Of a stretch of 64,000 nt of DNA, positions 55,210 through 63,722 are shown in pieces. Location: assembly GCF_000422945.1 (NCBI RefSeq), contig NZ_AUHA01000002.1, positions 1,364,001-1,428,000 on the forward strand. Reading direction: 5' to 3'. A model generated the notes under the pieces. It was given only the letters and a program-made list of their open reading frames with translations. It made no database searches and was not told the DNA's origin. The position numbers and the translations under genes are program-made. Source of the stretch: Daejeonella oryzae DSM 19973 (GTDB lineage: Bacteria > Bacteroidota > Bacteroidia > Sphingobacteriales > Sphingobacteriaceae). Each line of letters starts with the position of its first letter. The stretch's first letter is position 1.

Positions 55210-55953
55210 TTACATTTTTGTAATATTCCCTGAGCCGTTTTTGATTTTGCTAACCTGAGCATTGCCGCTGTAGCGAATATTCCCCGATCCGCTTACCATG
55301 GCATCCAGGGTTTTTTCTGCCTTAATGCTCACATTTCCGGAGCCGCTAACTTTAACATCCGAATCTATAGTACTGAAATTGCGCCCTTCAAAATTCCCGG
55401 AACCGCCAATCTTGATAATGGCATGTTTGGCGTTACCGCTGATCATCATTTTACCGGAACCACTAATGTTTCCCAAATATTCATTTGCGTTGGCAGTTAA
55501 AGAGATGCTTCCTGAGCCGCTTAAAGTGTTCGTTAATTTTTCTGATTTAACGGTCCCCTCAACTTTAATATCTCCCGAACCACTCAGTGTAATGCTATTT
55601 AGTGATTTTGCAGTTACATAAACAGTTACTTTTCCCGAATTTCTTTTCCAGTTCCAGCCTGTATTGTGTTTTTTGTTGCGGATTTTTAGAACACCGTTTT
55701 CTACCACTGTTTCAATATCTTTCAATAAATCTTCATCACCTTCGAGTTTTAAACTTTCTGAGGCACCCATTTTAACCTTTACATCATAACTTCCCGAAGA
55801 AGAAATTCCATTAAAACCAGAAACCTGACGCTCTTCGGTCGATAAAATCTTTTTGCTATTGTGAATGGTTAATAAGGTGTTAGCCGAGCTGCTGGTTACT
55901 GATGTTGCAAGTAATACAGCCGAAAGTGCAAAAGAGAGTGTTAACGTTTTCAT
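55210..55953 (-). CDS. Head-GIN (DUF2807) domain protein, putative adhesin
   Basis: This 247-residue protein has a signal peptide (to about residue 24, SSAN). Its repetitive body belongs to the DUF2807 head-GIN family: strands separated by recurring SGSG-type turns (LSGSGDIKVEG, LSGSGSISL, ISGSGKMMI, VSGSGNVSI, VSGSGNIRYSG), ending in NGSGNITKM. It opens with the EERQVSGFNGISSSGSYDV stretch typical of the family. The regular spacing predicts a right-handed beta-helix. It is likely surface-exposed or periplasmic; adhesin function is a database label, not proof. It is monocistronic with its own terminator. Confidence 0.9.
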   Translation of the reverse strand: MKTLTLSFALSAVLLATSVTSSSANTLLTIHNSKKILSTEERQVSGFNGISSSGSYDVKVKMGASESLKLEGDEDLLKDIETVVENGVLKIRNKKHNTGWNWKRNSGKVTVYVTAKSLNSITLSGSGDIKVEGTVKSEKLTNTLSGSGSISLTANANEYLGNISGSGKMMISGNAKHAIIKIGGSGNFEGRNFSTIDSDVKVSGSGNVSIKAEKTLDAMVSGSGNIRYSGNAQVSKIKNGSGNITKM

Positions 55954-56091
55954 CCGAATAATTTTTAATTCTGTTTAAACTGTGTTTGCCAGATTGAAAT
56001 CAATTTGAAATCAATGATGGCTTGTCGATAATAAGACGACATCACTACTACAGAAGTTGCATCAGCATCTAAATTATTTGCAGAAAAAATA

Positions 56092-56123
56092 AGATGCGAT
56101 CACAGATCAGTGATCGCATCTTT
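56092..56123 (-). terminator. Terminator of the M1 peptidase gene
   Basis: Arms of 13 bases (AAGATGCGATCAC / GTGATCGCATCTT) around a six-base loop are followed, on the minus strand, by a T-rich run. The hairpin begins 17 bases after the M1 peptidase stop. Confidence 0.9.
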
Positions 56124-56140
56124 GGATGTTTGAAAAAACC

Positions 56141-57784
56141 TTAGCGGGTCTCTTTCTTAGAGTTTACATAAAAGCCGTTAGAGATAGAAATTGAATTTGA
56201 ATTGATTCTTTCTGTTTTGATTTGCTGACCAGGATGCAGCAAAATATCTTTATTGCCAGCTTTAATTAATACAGGCATATCAAAGCCGTCAATAACATTA
56301 TCCCATTTGTATGACAGCTTTTTTCCGGATATTTTATAATTCAAAACCGGGATTTTGGTTGTTCTCAAATACTGATCAAATATGGGTTGAAGCTTAATTC
56401 CCGATTTTTCGATGATGTAATTCTCAATATCTTTTGATTCAGACGTTTTCAATCCAAATTCAGAATTTAAACCCCGCAATATTTGCTTCCATTTCACATC
56501 ATCATTAATTACTGATCTGATAGTTTGCAGCATATTTGCTCCTTTATAATACATATCACCGGAGCCTTCTGTATTTACATGATAAGGTCCGATAATGGGT
56601 TTATCATTACGGATGCTTTGCCTGACTCCTTCAATGTATTTTGTGCCCGCTTCTTTCCCATTTTTGCACTCCACGAATAAACCTTCCGAGTACATGGTAA
56701 AAGCTTCATGCATCCACATATCGGCAATATCTTTCGAGGTGATATTGTTGCCAAACCATTCGTGTCCGCTTTCGTGAACGATGATGAAATCCCAGGTCAT
56801 CCCCAATCCCGTTCCTGAAAGATCCCGACCACGGTAACCTTTTAAATAATTATTTCCATAGGCCACCGCACTTTGATGTTCCATGCCCAGATAAGGAGTT
56901 TCTATCAGTTTATAACCATCCCGGTAAAACGGGTAAGGGCCAAACCAGTTTTCAAAACAGGTAAGCATTGGCTTTACATCGGCATTGAAATGTATTTTAG
57001 CCTTCTCCAGGTTTTCCTGCAATACGTAAAAATCGAGGTCCAGATTTCCGTTTTCTCCGGCAAACGTATCAGAGAAATGAGCATAATCAGCAATGTTTAC
57101 CGAAACAGTATAATTATTAATGGGATACGATACAAACCAATTAAACTGGGTAAAACCATCAGCCATTTTTTTGCTTGAGCGAAGACGGCCGTTACTTACA
57201 TCAGTTAAACCCGGAGGTACAGCCACACTTATAAGCATGCTGTCTACTTCATCAGACTGGTGATCTTTTGTAGGCCACCAGGAGCTGGCGCCAAAACCCT
57301 GACAGGCCACCGCCACCCATGGTTTACCCGATTTATCTTTTGAAAAAACAAAGCCACCATCCCAGGGAGCATTTTTTGCAATCACCGGATTTCCCTTATA
57401 GTATACCGTAAATTGTTCTGAGGAACCTTTTTTTATTACCTGTGGGAAATCAACAAAAACAGCATTAAATTCTCTTTTAAAATTTAAAGGTTTCCCCTGA
57501 AATTCAACTTTGTCAATCTCCAGATTCTCAAAAAGATCAAATTGTAGTCTGCTGAAATCCTCTGTGGCTGTAAACTTAAACAAGTTAGAGCCGCTGATGT
57601 ACTTTTGATCATTATCCACCTTCACATCCAAATGATAATAATTTATATCATAACAGTTACGCAATGCAGTTAAATTTCCACGTAAAGAATCGGCACGTGA
57701 AAATGCCTGTTGCTGAATATCCTGAGCAAAACCATAAGTTTTAGCAAGGATTAACAGGGTTATAAGGAGCAGTTGTTTTTTCAT
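56141..57784 (-). CDS. M1 family metallopeptidase (aminopeptidase N-like), exported
   Basis: The 547-residue zinc peptidase has a signal peptide (to about residue 20, YGFAQ). An N-terminal beta saddle domain is followed by a thermolysin-like domain with HESGHEWFGNN and the third zinc ligand in WMHEAFTMYSEG, the M1 signature HExxH-18-E. The exopeptidase GAMEN motif corresponds to LGMEHQ here, as in some Bacteroidota M1 peptidases. The C-terminal domain is short compared with E. coli PepN. It would remove N-terminal residues from peptides in the periplasm or outside. A TATGTTTG promoter box lies upstream. Confidence 0.93.
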   Translation of the reverse strand: MKKQLLLITLLILAKTYGFAQDIQQQAFSRADSLRGNLTALRNCYDINYYHLDVKVDNDQKYISGSNLFKFTATEDFSRLQFDLFENLEIDKVEFQGKPLNFKREFNAVFVDFPQVIKKGSSEQFTVYYKGNPVIAKNAPWDGGFVFSKDKSGKPWVAVACQGFGASSWWPTKDHQSDEVDSMLISVAVPPGLTDVSNGRLRSSKKMADGFTQFNWFVSYPINNYTVSVNIADYAHFSDTFAGENGNLDLDFYVLQENLEKAKIHFNADVKPMLTCFENWFGPYPFYRDGYKLIETPYLGMEHQSAVAYGNNYLKGYRGRDLSGTGLGMTWDFIIVHESGHEWFGNNITSKDIADMWMHEAFTMYSEGLFVECKNGKEAGTKYIEGVRQSIRNDKPIIGPYHVNTEGSGDMYYKGANMLQTIRSVINDDVKWKQILRGLNSEFGLKTSESKDIENYIIEKSGIKLQPIFDQYLRTTKIPVLNYKISGKKLSYKWDNVIDGFDMPVLIKAGNKDILLHPGQQIKTERINSNSISISNGFYVNSKKETR

Positions 57785-57866
57785 TCTGAGATTTTTATAA
57801 AATGCTTATTTAAAATCTAAAGTCTTTTTGATCTTTTTTAGAAAAAGAACGATGGAATTTCTAATA

Positions 57867-57874
57867 CAAACATA
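57867..57874 (-). promoter_or_regulatory. Probable -7 promoter box of the M1 peptidase gene
   Basis: The minus strand reads TATGTTTG, matching TAnnTTTG, 82 bases upstream of the ATG at 57784. No TTG occurs at the -33 spacing. Confidence 0.4.
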
Positions 57875-57911
57875 GAATATTCCACCGTCAGGTTTAGTTT
57901 AAATAAGCTGG

Positions 57912-59777
57912 TTAGTTTAGTACGCTAACCTGTAATGAAGATGCGTTTTTTCCCTCGTGATAAATTCGATGAGTTGCTTTTTGAAAATCTTTTTCATCTG
58001 CATTATAAATATCCAGAAATTTTTGAGGGTTGCGGTCAACCAGAGGAAACCATGAATTCTGTACCTGAATCATTAAGCGATGGCCTTTTTTAAAGGTATG
58101 GGCTACATCAGGAATATTGTATTTCACTTCAGTGATCTGGTTAGGAACAAAAGGCTCCGGTTTCTCAAAGCTGTTTCTGAATTTTCCACGCATCACCTCG
58201 CCGCGAACCAGCATTTGGTATCCACCCATTTGCACATTCATTGGATTTGGGTCATTGTTGGGATAATCATCCGGATATACATCTATTAATTTAACAACAT
58301 AGTCGGCATCTGTTCCGCTGGTGGAAACCATTAATTTAGCTATTATCTCGCCAGCAAGGGTTATGTCTTCCGTCAGGATTTCTGTTTGATAAACCATTAC
58401 ATCCGGACGGCGGGATGCAAACCGCTGATCATTGATCATGTATTCGCGGGTACGTCTTAAATGCACTCCGTCTGTATAAGGTACCGGTTTGTTCGGATCA
58501 CTAATGTATTCATCAAAACTTTCATCCGCAGAAGGAGCATCAAATGATAATTTTCCGTCGGCATGGAAATAAAGCGATTTCTGGGCTACATTTTTTGGAG
58601 GCCAGGTATCAAATTTTTTCCATTCATTAGATCCTGTTATGAAAATCATTGCTTCGGGAAGATTTGCCGAAGGCTTATCTTTTAATAAATTCTGGAAAAA
58701 AGGAAATTCTACATTTTGCTGATACCAGGTACTTGTTGCCTGTCCAAAATCTATGTCTCCAAAATACTGACCCGTTCCTCTTGCCCATCCGCCGTGAAAC
58801 CATGGGCCCATCACCAGCATATTCCGGTTTTTAGGATTTTGTTTTTCGATGGCTTCGTAGGTACGTAGAGCTCCGAAGGTGTCTTCTGCATCAAAAAATC
58901 CGCCGACTACCATGGTTGCTGGTTTTACATTGGTTAATTGAGGACGAATATTGCGGGCTTTCCAAAATGAGTCATAATTCGGATGAGCCATCAGGTCATT
59001 CCAGAACTTGATACTGTCTGCAAAATATTTGGCCTTAACATTTTTCAAAGGTCCCAGATCCATAAAAAATTTGTAGTTGTCCTGAACCGGAAACTTAAAG
59101 GGCTTTGGCCCTTTATCCGGAGTTATTGGTACTGGTCTTGGAACACCAAAACTGGAGTAAAATGAAAATGCATCAATCATCATAAACGCACCATTATGAT
59201 GAAAATCATCACCTATAAACCAATCTGTAACCGGAGCCTGCGGAGAAACTGCTTTTAATGCAGGGTGAGCGCCGGGTAAAGAAGCTGTAGCATAAAATCC
59301 CGGGTAAGAAATTCCATAAATACCTGCCCTGCCGTTATCTGTACTAAGATTTTTTACAAGCCAGTCAACAGTGTCATACGTATCAGTGCTTTCATCAATA
59401 TCTTTTTTTGATTTTTTTTTAGGGTTGTGCGGTCTTACGTCTTCAAATTCCCCTTCACTCATCCATTTGCCGCGAACATCCTGATACACAAAAATATATC
59501 CCTCACGGGCAAAAAGCATAGAAGGTCCGAGGCTCGTTTTATATTGATTCTCTCCGTATGGTGAAACCGTATAAGGAGTACGGTTTAACATGATCGGGTA
59601 CTTTTTCGATTTATCTTTTGGGGTATAGATAGAAGTAAAAAGTTTGATCCCATCCCTCATAGGAACGTACTTTTCCACTTTGTCATAATTCTCACGTATA
59701 TATAAAGAATCTTGGTTTATCTGCGCCAGCACCGGGAGGCTGCAGATAAGAAATAATAATAGAAAGATTTTTTTCAT
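57912..59777 (-). CDS. CocE/NonD-family (S15-like) hydrolase, exported
   Basis: This 621-residue alpha/beta-hydrolase has a signal peptide (to about residue 18, PVLAQ). The nucleophile elbow is GISYPGFYA. Further motifs are YVFQDVRGKW-like (seen as FVYQDVRGKWMSEGEF), MVVGGFFDAEDTFGA with the acid, and GPWFHGGWARG with the histidine. A C-terminal jelly-roll domain typical of X-Pro dipeptidyl-peptidase and cocaine esterase relatives follows (TDADYVVKLIDVYPDD). Likely activities are release of X-Pro dipeptides or ester/acylase hydrolysis in the periplasm. It is upstream of the M1 peptidase on the same strand. Confidence 0.92.
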   Translation of the reverse strand: MKKIFLLLFLICSLPVLAQINQDSLYIRENYDKVEKYVPMRDGIKLFTSIYTPKDKSKKYPIMLNRTPYTVSPYGENQYKTSLGPSMLFAREGYIFVYQDVRGKWMSEGEFEDVRPHNPKKKSKKDIDESTDTYDTVDWLVKNLSTDNGRAGIYGISYPGFYATASLPGAHPALKAVSPQAPVTDWFIGDDFHHNGAFMMIDAFSFYSSFGVPRPVPITPDKGPKPFKFPVQDNYKFFMDLGPLKNVKAKYFADSIKFWNDLMAHPNYDSFWKARNIRPQLTNVKPATMVVGGFFDAEDTFGALRTYEAIEKQNPKNRNMLVMGPWFHGGWARGTGQYFGDIDFGQATSTWYQQNVEFPFFQNLLKDKPSANLPEAMIFITGSNEWKKFDTWPPKNVAQKSLYFHADGKLSFDAPSADESFDEYISDPNKPVPYTDGVHLRRTREYMINDQRFASRRPDVMVYQTEILTEDITLAGEIIAKLMVSTSGTDADYVVKLIDVYPDDYPNNDPNPMNVQMGGYQMLVRGEVMRGKFRNSFEKPEPFVPNQITEVKYNIPDVAHTFKKGHRLMIQVQNSWFPLVDRNPQKFLDIYNADEKDFQKATHRIYHEGKNASSLQVSVLN

Positions 59778-59989
59778 ACTCTTTTTAAGTTTATTGCTAG
59801 GCTAAGTTAAAGCAAACTCAAGCATTTCCAAATTTCGTTTAGTTGTTGTGCATGAAGCTTGTCAGTAATTTCTTTGTGATTTGATTGTGCCGGATAATCA
59901 TACTAATTAACTATTGATAAATAAGATCATCCATATTTTTCTAAGGATTTGATAATTCATAACTTTAACGCGATTTAAAATCTCCTTAC

Positions 59990-61393
59990 ATGCAATACGA
60001 CGTAGTAGTAATAGGCAGCGGACCGGGCGGATATGTTGCCGCAATCCGTTGTGCTCAATTAGGTTTGAAAACAGCCATTATAGAAAAATATAACACTTTC
60101 GGAGGTACCTGCTTAAATGTGGGATGTATCCCATCAAAAGCTTTGTTAGATTCTACAGAACATTACCATAATGCGCTCCATAATTTTAAGGAGCATGGTA
60201 TAAATCTGAAAGATTTGAAGCCTGATCTGAGCCAAATGGTAAAGCGGAAAAATGAAGTTGTAGAGCAAACTACCGGTGGCATCGCTTTTCTTTTCAAAAA
60301 GAATAAAATAACTTCTTACCAGGGGACAGGATCATTTGTAGATAAAAATACAGTTAAAATAACTTCAGATGCCGGTAAAGAAGAAACTGTAACCTCCAAA
60401 AATGTAATCATAGCTACCGGATCAAAACCTACAGAATTACCTTTTCTAAAAACCGACGGCAAACGCATAATCACTTCTACTGAAGCCCTGAATCTTAAGG
60501 AAATTCCAAAACATATGGTACTGATAGGTGGAGGAGTAATTGGTTTGGAGCTGGGTTCAGTATATGCCCGTTTGGGTTCAAAAGTTACTGTAGTAGAATT
60601 TATGGATTCTATAATCAGCACAATGGATAAAACTCTGGGTAAAGAACTCCAAAAATCCTTGTCAAAGCTGGGAATGGAATTTAAACTAAGTCATAAAGTA
60701 ACAGGAGCAAGTGTAAAAGGAAACACGGTTACGGTTACGGCCAATAATGCCAAAGGCGATGAAGTTATTATCGAAGGAGATTATTGTCTGGTAGCCGTCG
60801 GTCGTACAGCTTATACTGCAGGACTTGGATTAGAAAATGTAGGCATCAAAACGGAAGATCGAGGAAATAAAATCCCAACAAATGATCATCTGGAAACCTC
60901 TATTCCGGGAATTTATGCAATTGGTGATGTAATTACAGGTGCCATGCTGGCTCACAAAGCCGAAGATGAAGGAACCTTTGTTGCAGAAGTTATTGCAGGT
61001 CAAAAACCTCATATCAATTACAACTTAATACCTGGTGTAGTTTACACCTGGCCGGAGGTAGCCAGTGTAGGTTATACCGAAGAACAGTTGAAAGATCAGG
61101 GCAAAAAATATAAAAGCGGTTCATTTCCTTTCAAAGCAAGTGGCCGGGCTCGTGCAAGCATGGATACCGAAGGGTTTATCAAAGTTTTGGCCGATGCCGA
61201 TACCGACGAAATTTTAGGAGTTCACATGATCGGTCCCCGCGTTGCAGACGTAATTGCCGAAGCGGTAGTCGCCATGGAATTCCGTGCATCAGCAGAAGAT
61301 ATTGCACGTATTTCCCACGCACATCCAACTTATACTGAAGCATTCAGAGAAGCCAGTATGGCCGCTACAGAAAACAGGGCTATCCATATTTAA
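59990..61393 (+). CDS. lpdA: Dihydrolipoyl dehydrogenase (E3)
   Basis: The 467-residue flavoenzyme has the FAD motif VVIGSGPGGYVAAI, the redox-active disulfide GGTCLNVGCIPSKAL (two Cys five apart), the NAD-binding GGGVIGLELGSVYARLG, the second FAD motif TSIPGIYAIGDV, and the C-terminal catalytic His-Glu region HAHPTYTEAFREA. It reoxidises dihydrolipoamide of E2 and would serve the SucAB complex encoded 10 kb upstream and other 2-oxoacid dehydrogenases. It stands alone with a symmetric hairpin behind it. Confidence 0.95.
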   Translation: MQYDVVVIGSGPGGYVAAIRCAQLGLKTAIIEKYNTFGGTCLNVGCIPSKALLDSTEHYHNALHNFKEHGINLKDLKPDLSQMVKRKNEVVEQTTGGIAFLFKKNKITSYQGTGSFVDKNTVKITSDAGKEETVTSKNVIIATGSKPTELPFLKTDGKRIITSTEALNLKEIPKHMVLIGGGVIGLELGSVYARLGSKVTVVEFMDSIISTMDKTLGKELQKSLSKLGMEFKLSHKVTGASVKGNTVTVTANNAKGDEVIIEGDYCLVAVGRTAYTAGLGLENVGIKTEDRGNKIPTNDHLETSIPGIYAIGDVITGAMLAHKAEDEGTFVAEVIAGQKPHINYNLIPGVVYTWPEVASVGYTEEQLKDQGKKYKSGSFPFKASGRARASMDTEGFIKVLADADTDEILGVHMIGPRVADVIAEAVVAMEFRASAEDIARISHAHPTYTEAFREASMAATENRAIHI

Positions 61394-61398
61394 TCAAA

Positions 61399-61430
61399 AA
61401 TTGCTGAGGTGTAATCGCACCTCAGCAATT
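61399..61430 (+). terminator. Hairpin after lpdA
   Basis: A perfect 13-bp stem (AATTGCTGAGGTG / CACCTCAGCAATT) with a six-base loop lies 6 bases after the lpdA stop. The following sequence is only moderately T-rich, so it may be a weak terminator. Confidence 0.7.
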
Positions 61431-61445
61431 CTCCGTATTTAATCT

Positions 61446-61886
61446 ATGTCAGTACTCCAGAATACGCTTATAGTATTAATAACCCTTGCGGGGATGGAAG
61501 CATTTTCATGGATAATTCATAAATATCTTTTCCATGGTCCGTTATGGTTTATACATAAAACGCACCACCGCAAGCAGCATACATTTTTTGAATTAAATGA
61601 TATTTTTAGTCTGGCCTTTGCTTTTGCAGCATTACTGCTGATGTATAAGGGAAGGGAAATTTTTGATTACAGATTCTGGATAGGCTCCGGAATATCGCTT
61701 TACGGAATCATTTATTTTATATTTCATGACGGTTTTATTCATAACCGGTTTAAATCTTTCAAAACTTCCAATACTTATTTATTAGGAATCAGACGGGCGC
61801 ATAAAATTCATCACAAGTCGCTTTCCAAAATGCCTGCTTCGGAATTCGGCTTGCTAAGCGCTTCCAGAAAATACTTTAGAAAATAA
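61446..61886 (+). CDS. crtZ: Beta-carotene hydroxylase (CrtZ type, fatty acid hydroxylase superfamily)
   Basis: This 146-residue membrane di-iron enzyme shows four histidine clusters in the CrtZ order: HKYLFH, HKTHH, HDGFIH and HKIHH. Four hydrophobic segments surround them. It hydroxylates the beta-ionone rings of beta-carotene to give zeaxanthin. The closest alternative is a fatty acid or sterol hydroxylase of the same superfamily, but the small size and HDGxxH favour CrtZ. No other carotenoid gene is in the window; the neighbours are lpdA and murB. Confidence 0.88.
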   Translation: MSVLQNTLIVLITLAGMEAFSWIIHKYLFHGPLWFIHKTHHRKQHTFFELNDIFSLAFAFAALLLMYKGREIFDYRFWIGSGISLYGIIYFIFHDGFIHNRFKSFKTSNTYLLGIRRAHKIHHKSLSKMPASEFGLLSASRKYFRK

Positions 61887-61910
61887 TCTCAACCGTTTTA
61901 TTCATTCTTT

Positions 61911-62927
61911 ATGATCTCTATCCACGAAAATTATTCGTTAAAATCTCTGAATACCTTCGGGGTTGAAGCTCGTGCTTTATGGTTTACCGAAATATGCAGC
62001 GAGGCTGATCTGACAGAACTATTTAGTGATGCCAAATGGAATTCTGTTGAGCGGCTCATTTTGGGAGGTGGAAGTAATATCCTTTTTACTAAAGATTTTG
62101 AGGGCCTGGTTATCCGCATCAGTATTCCCGGCATCCGGAAAGAATCTGTAGGAAATGAAATATTGGTGACGGCCGGGGCCGGAGTAGTATGGAATGATCT
62201 AGTAAATTATTGTGTAGACCATCATCTGGCCGGAATGGAAAACCTGAGTCTCATTCCCGGATCTGTAGGGGCATCGCCCATTCAGAATATTGGTGCTTAT
62301 GGAGTTGAACTGAAGGATGTTTTTCATTCATGCAAAGCATTTGAAATCTCTTCCGGGAAAATCAGAATATTTTCCAGAGAGGAGTGTGAGTTCAATTATC
62401 GCGACAGCATATTTAAAGGCAACTTAAAAGGAAAATATATTATTACTGAAGTTACGTATAAGCTATCCGCTGAATTTCATCCCCAGGTAAGTTATGGAGC
62501 CATCACCCAGGAACTTCAAAAGAGAGGCATTTTTAATCCGGGTATAAAAGATATTTCTGAAGTGGTATCTCATATCCGGGTAAGTAAGCTTCCGGATCCT
62601 GCAACGATAGGGAATGCGGGCAGCTTCTTTAAAAATCCATTGGTCACTTTAAACCAATTTGAACAATTGCAGTCTATTTTTCCAGACATTGTATTCTATA
62701 AAATAGGCAATGACCAGGTGAAGCTTGCAGCTGGCTGGTTAATTGAACAATGTGGCTGGAAAGGCCGGGTTGTAAAAAATACCGGTACATGGAAAAATCA
62801 GGCCCTGGTACTGGTAAATCATGGTCAAGCCACTGGTATTGAAGTATTAAATGTATCTGAAGATATAATTAATGATGTTAGGAAACGCTTCAATATTATC
62901 TTGGAACGCGAAGTGAATATTTTTTAA
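61911..62927 (+). CDS. murB: UDP-N-acetylenolpyruvoylglucosamine reductase
   Basis: The 338-residue FAD enzyme reduces enolpyruvyl-UDP-GlcNAc to UDP-MurNAc with NADPH. Motifs seen are the N-terminal YSLKSLNTFGVEA, LGGGSNILF (FAD), IPGSVGASPIQNIGAYGVE, YRDSIFKG (which places it in the type I group, as in E. coli) and NAGSFFKNP with the catalytic serine. Peptidoglycan precursor synthesis takes place in the cytosol. It begins 24 bases after crtZ and is not near a division/cell-wall cluster in this window. Confidence 0.95.
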   Translation: MISIHENYSLKSLNTFGVEARALWFTEICSEADLTELFSDAKWNSVERLILGGGSNILFTKDFEGLVIRISIPGIRKESVGNEILVTAGAGVVWNDLVNYCVDHHLAGMENLSLIPGSVGASPIQNIGAYGVELKDVFHSCKAFEISSGKIRIFSREECEFNYRDSIFKGNLKGKYIITEVTYKLSAEFHPQVSYGAITQELQKRGIFNPGIKDISEVVSHIRVSKLPDPATIGNAGSFFKNPLVTLNQFEQLQSIFPDIVFYKIGNDQVKLAAGWLIEQCGWKGRVVKNTGTWKNQALVLVNHGQATGIEVLNVSEDIINDVRKRFNIILEREVNIF

Positions 62928-63047
62928 GGTATAAATACGTAGAGAAACTCACACAGTATTTACACAATTGCATCACATATTTCATAAAGTTTGAGATTAG
63001 TCTGTGAATAGGCACAGGGTTTGTTTAAATTTAAATACATTCTACTT

Positions 63048-63063
63048 AAACAACATGTTGTTT
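63048..63063. repeat. 16-base perfect palindrome upstream of the ECF sigma gene
   Basis: AAACAACATGTTGTTT is fully self-complementary and lies 50 bases upstream of the sigma-factor ATG, running into a T7 tract. It could be an operator or a short terminator of murB. Three CCTAAA copies follow at 63081, 63087 and 63094, in the leader of the next gene. Confidence 0.45.
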
Positions 63064-63113
63064 TTTTGAATACGAAAAACTATTTGTTTACCTAAACCTA
63101 AAACCTAAACAAA

Positions 63114-63653
63114 ATGACTAAAATCGAATTCAACACCTTGGTTATGCGGCAAGCGAGTTCATTAAAAATGTACGCTCTTCATTTCACTCATGATGCCGAC
63201 GACGCTAATGACTTAGTGCAGGATACTATGTTAAAAGCCATCACATACTATAACAAGTTTAAGGAAGGAACCAATTTAAAAGGATGGTTATATACCATCA
63301 TGAAGAATACGTTTATAAATAACTATCGCCGCTTTGTAAAAATCAGTTCTTTTGTAACCAAGTCTGATGATATATCTTCTGCTAACCTGGTATTCAGCTC
63401 AACTAAAAATCAGGGAGAGTCAAAATTTATCATGGATGATATTAAAAACGCCATGAGCAAGCTTCCTCAGGAATATTATGTTCCCTTTACAATGTATTTC
63501 GAAGGCCATAAATACCATGAAATTGCAGATCATCTTACAATCCCGATAGGGACAGTTAAAACACGAATTCACGTAGCACGCAAGCTTCTAAAAAAAGGAT
63601 TAAAGCCTTACGATACAGCTTGTAAAAAAGTAGCTTACGCAGAACTCGATTAA
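63114..63653 (+). CDS. RNA polymerase sigma factor, ECF subfamily
   Basis: This 179-residue protein has sigma region 2 (LKMYALHFTHDADDANDLVQDTML, then LKGWLYTIMKNTFINNYRR) and region 4 (ALSKLPQEYYVPF-like, seen as MSKLPQEYYVPFTMYFEGHKY...GTVKTRIHVARKLL), with no region 3. It would redirect RNA polymerase to a stress or surface regulon. No FecR-like or other anti-sigma gene directly follows; the next gene is on the opposite strand. The short basic C-terminal tail (KKGLKPYDTACKK) is of a kind seen in many Bacteroidota sigma factors. Confidence 0.92.
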   Translation: MTKIEFNTLVMRQASSLKMYALHFTHDADDANDLVQDTMLKAITYYNKFKEGTNLKGWLYTIMKNTFINNYRRFVKISSFVTKSDDISSANLVFSSTKNQGESKFIMDDIKNAMSKLPQEYYVPFTMYFEGHKYHEIADHLTIPIGTVKTRIHVARKLLKKGLKPYDTACKKVAYAELD

Positions 63654-63685
63654 AGAGCCCCTTTCTAAACATCATAATAATAATA

Positions 63686-63707
63686 GGGTCAGGTTTACAC
63701 CTGGCCC
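63686..63707. terminator. Terminator between ECF sigma and SRPBCC genes
   Basis: The stem GGGTCAGG / CCTGGCCC (one G-T pair) has a six-base loop and is followed by TTTGCTTTTT on the plus strand. The opposite strand has a weaker T-run, but convergent use is possible. Confidence 0.75.
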
Positions 63708-63722
63708 TTTGCTTTTTATAGT

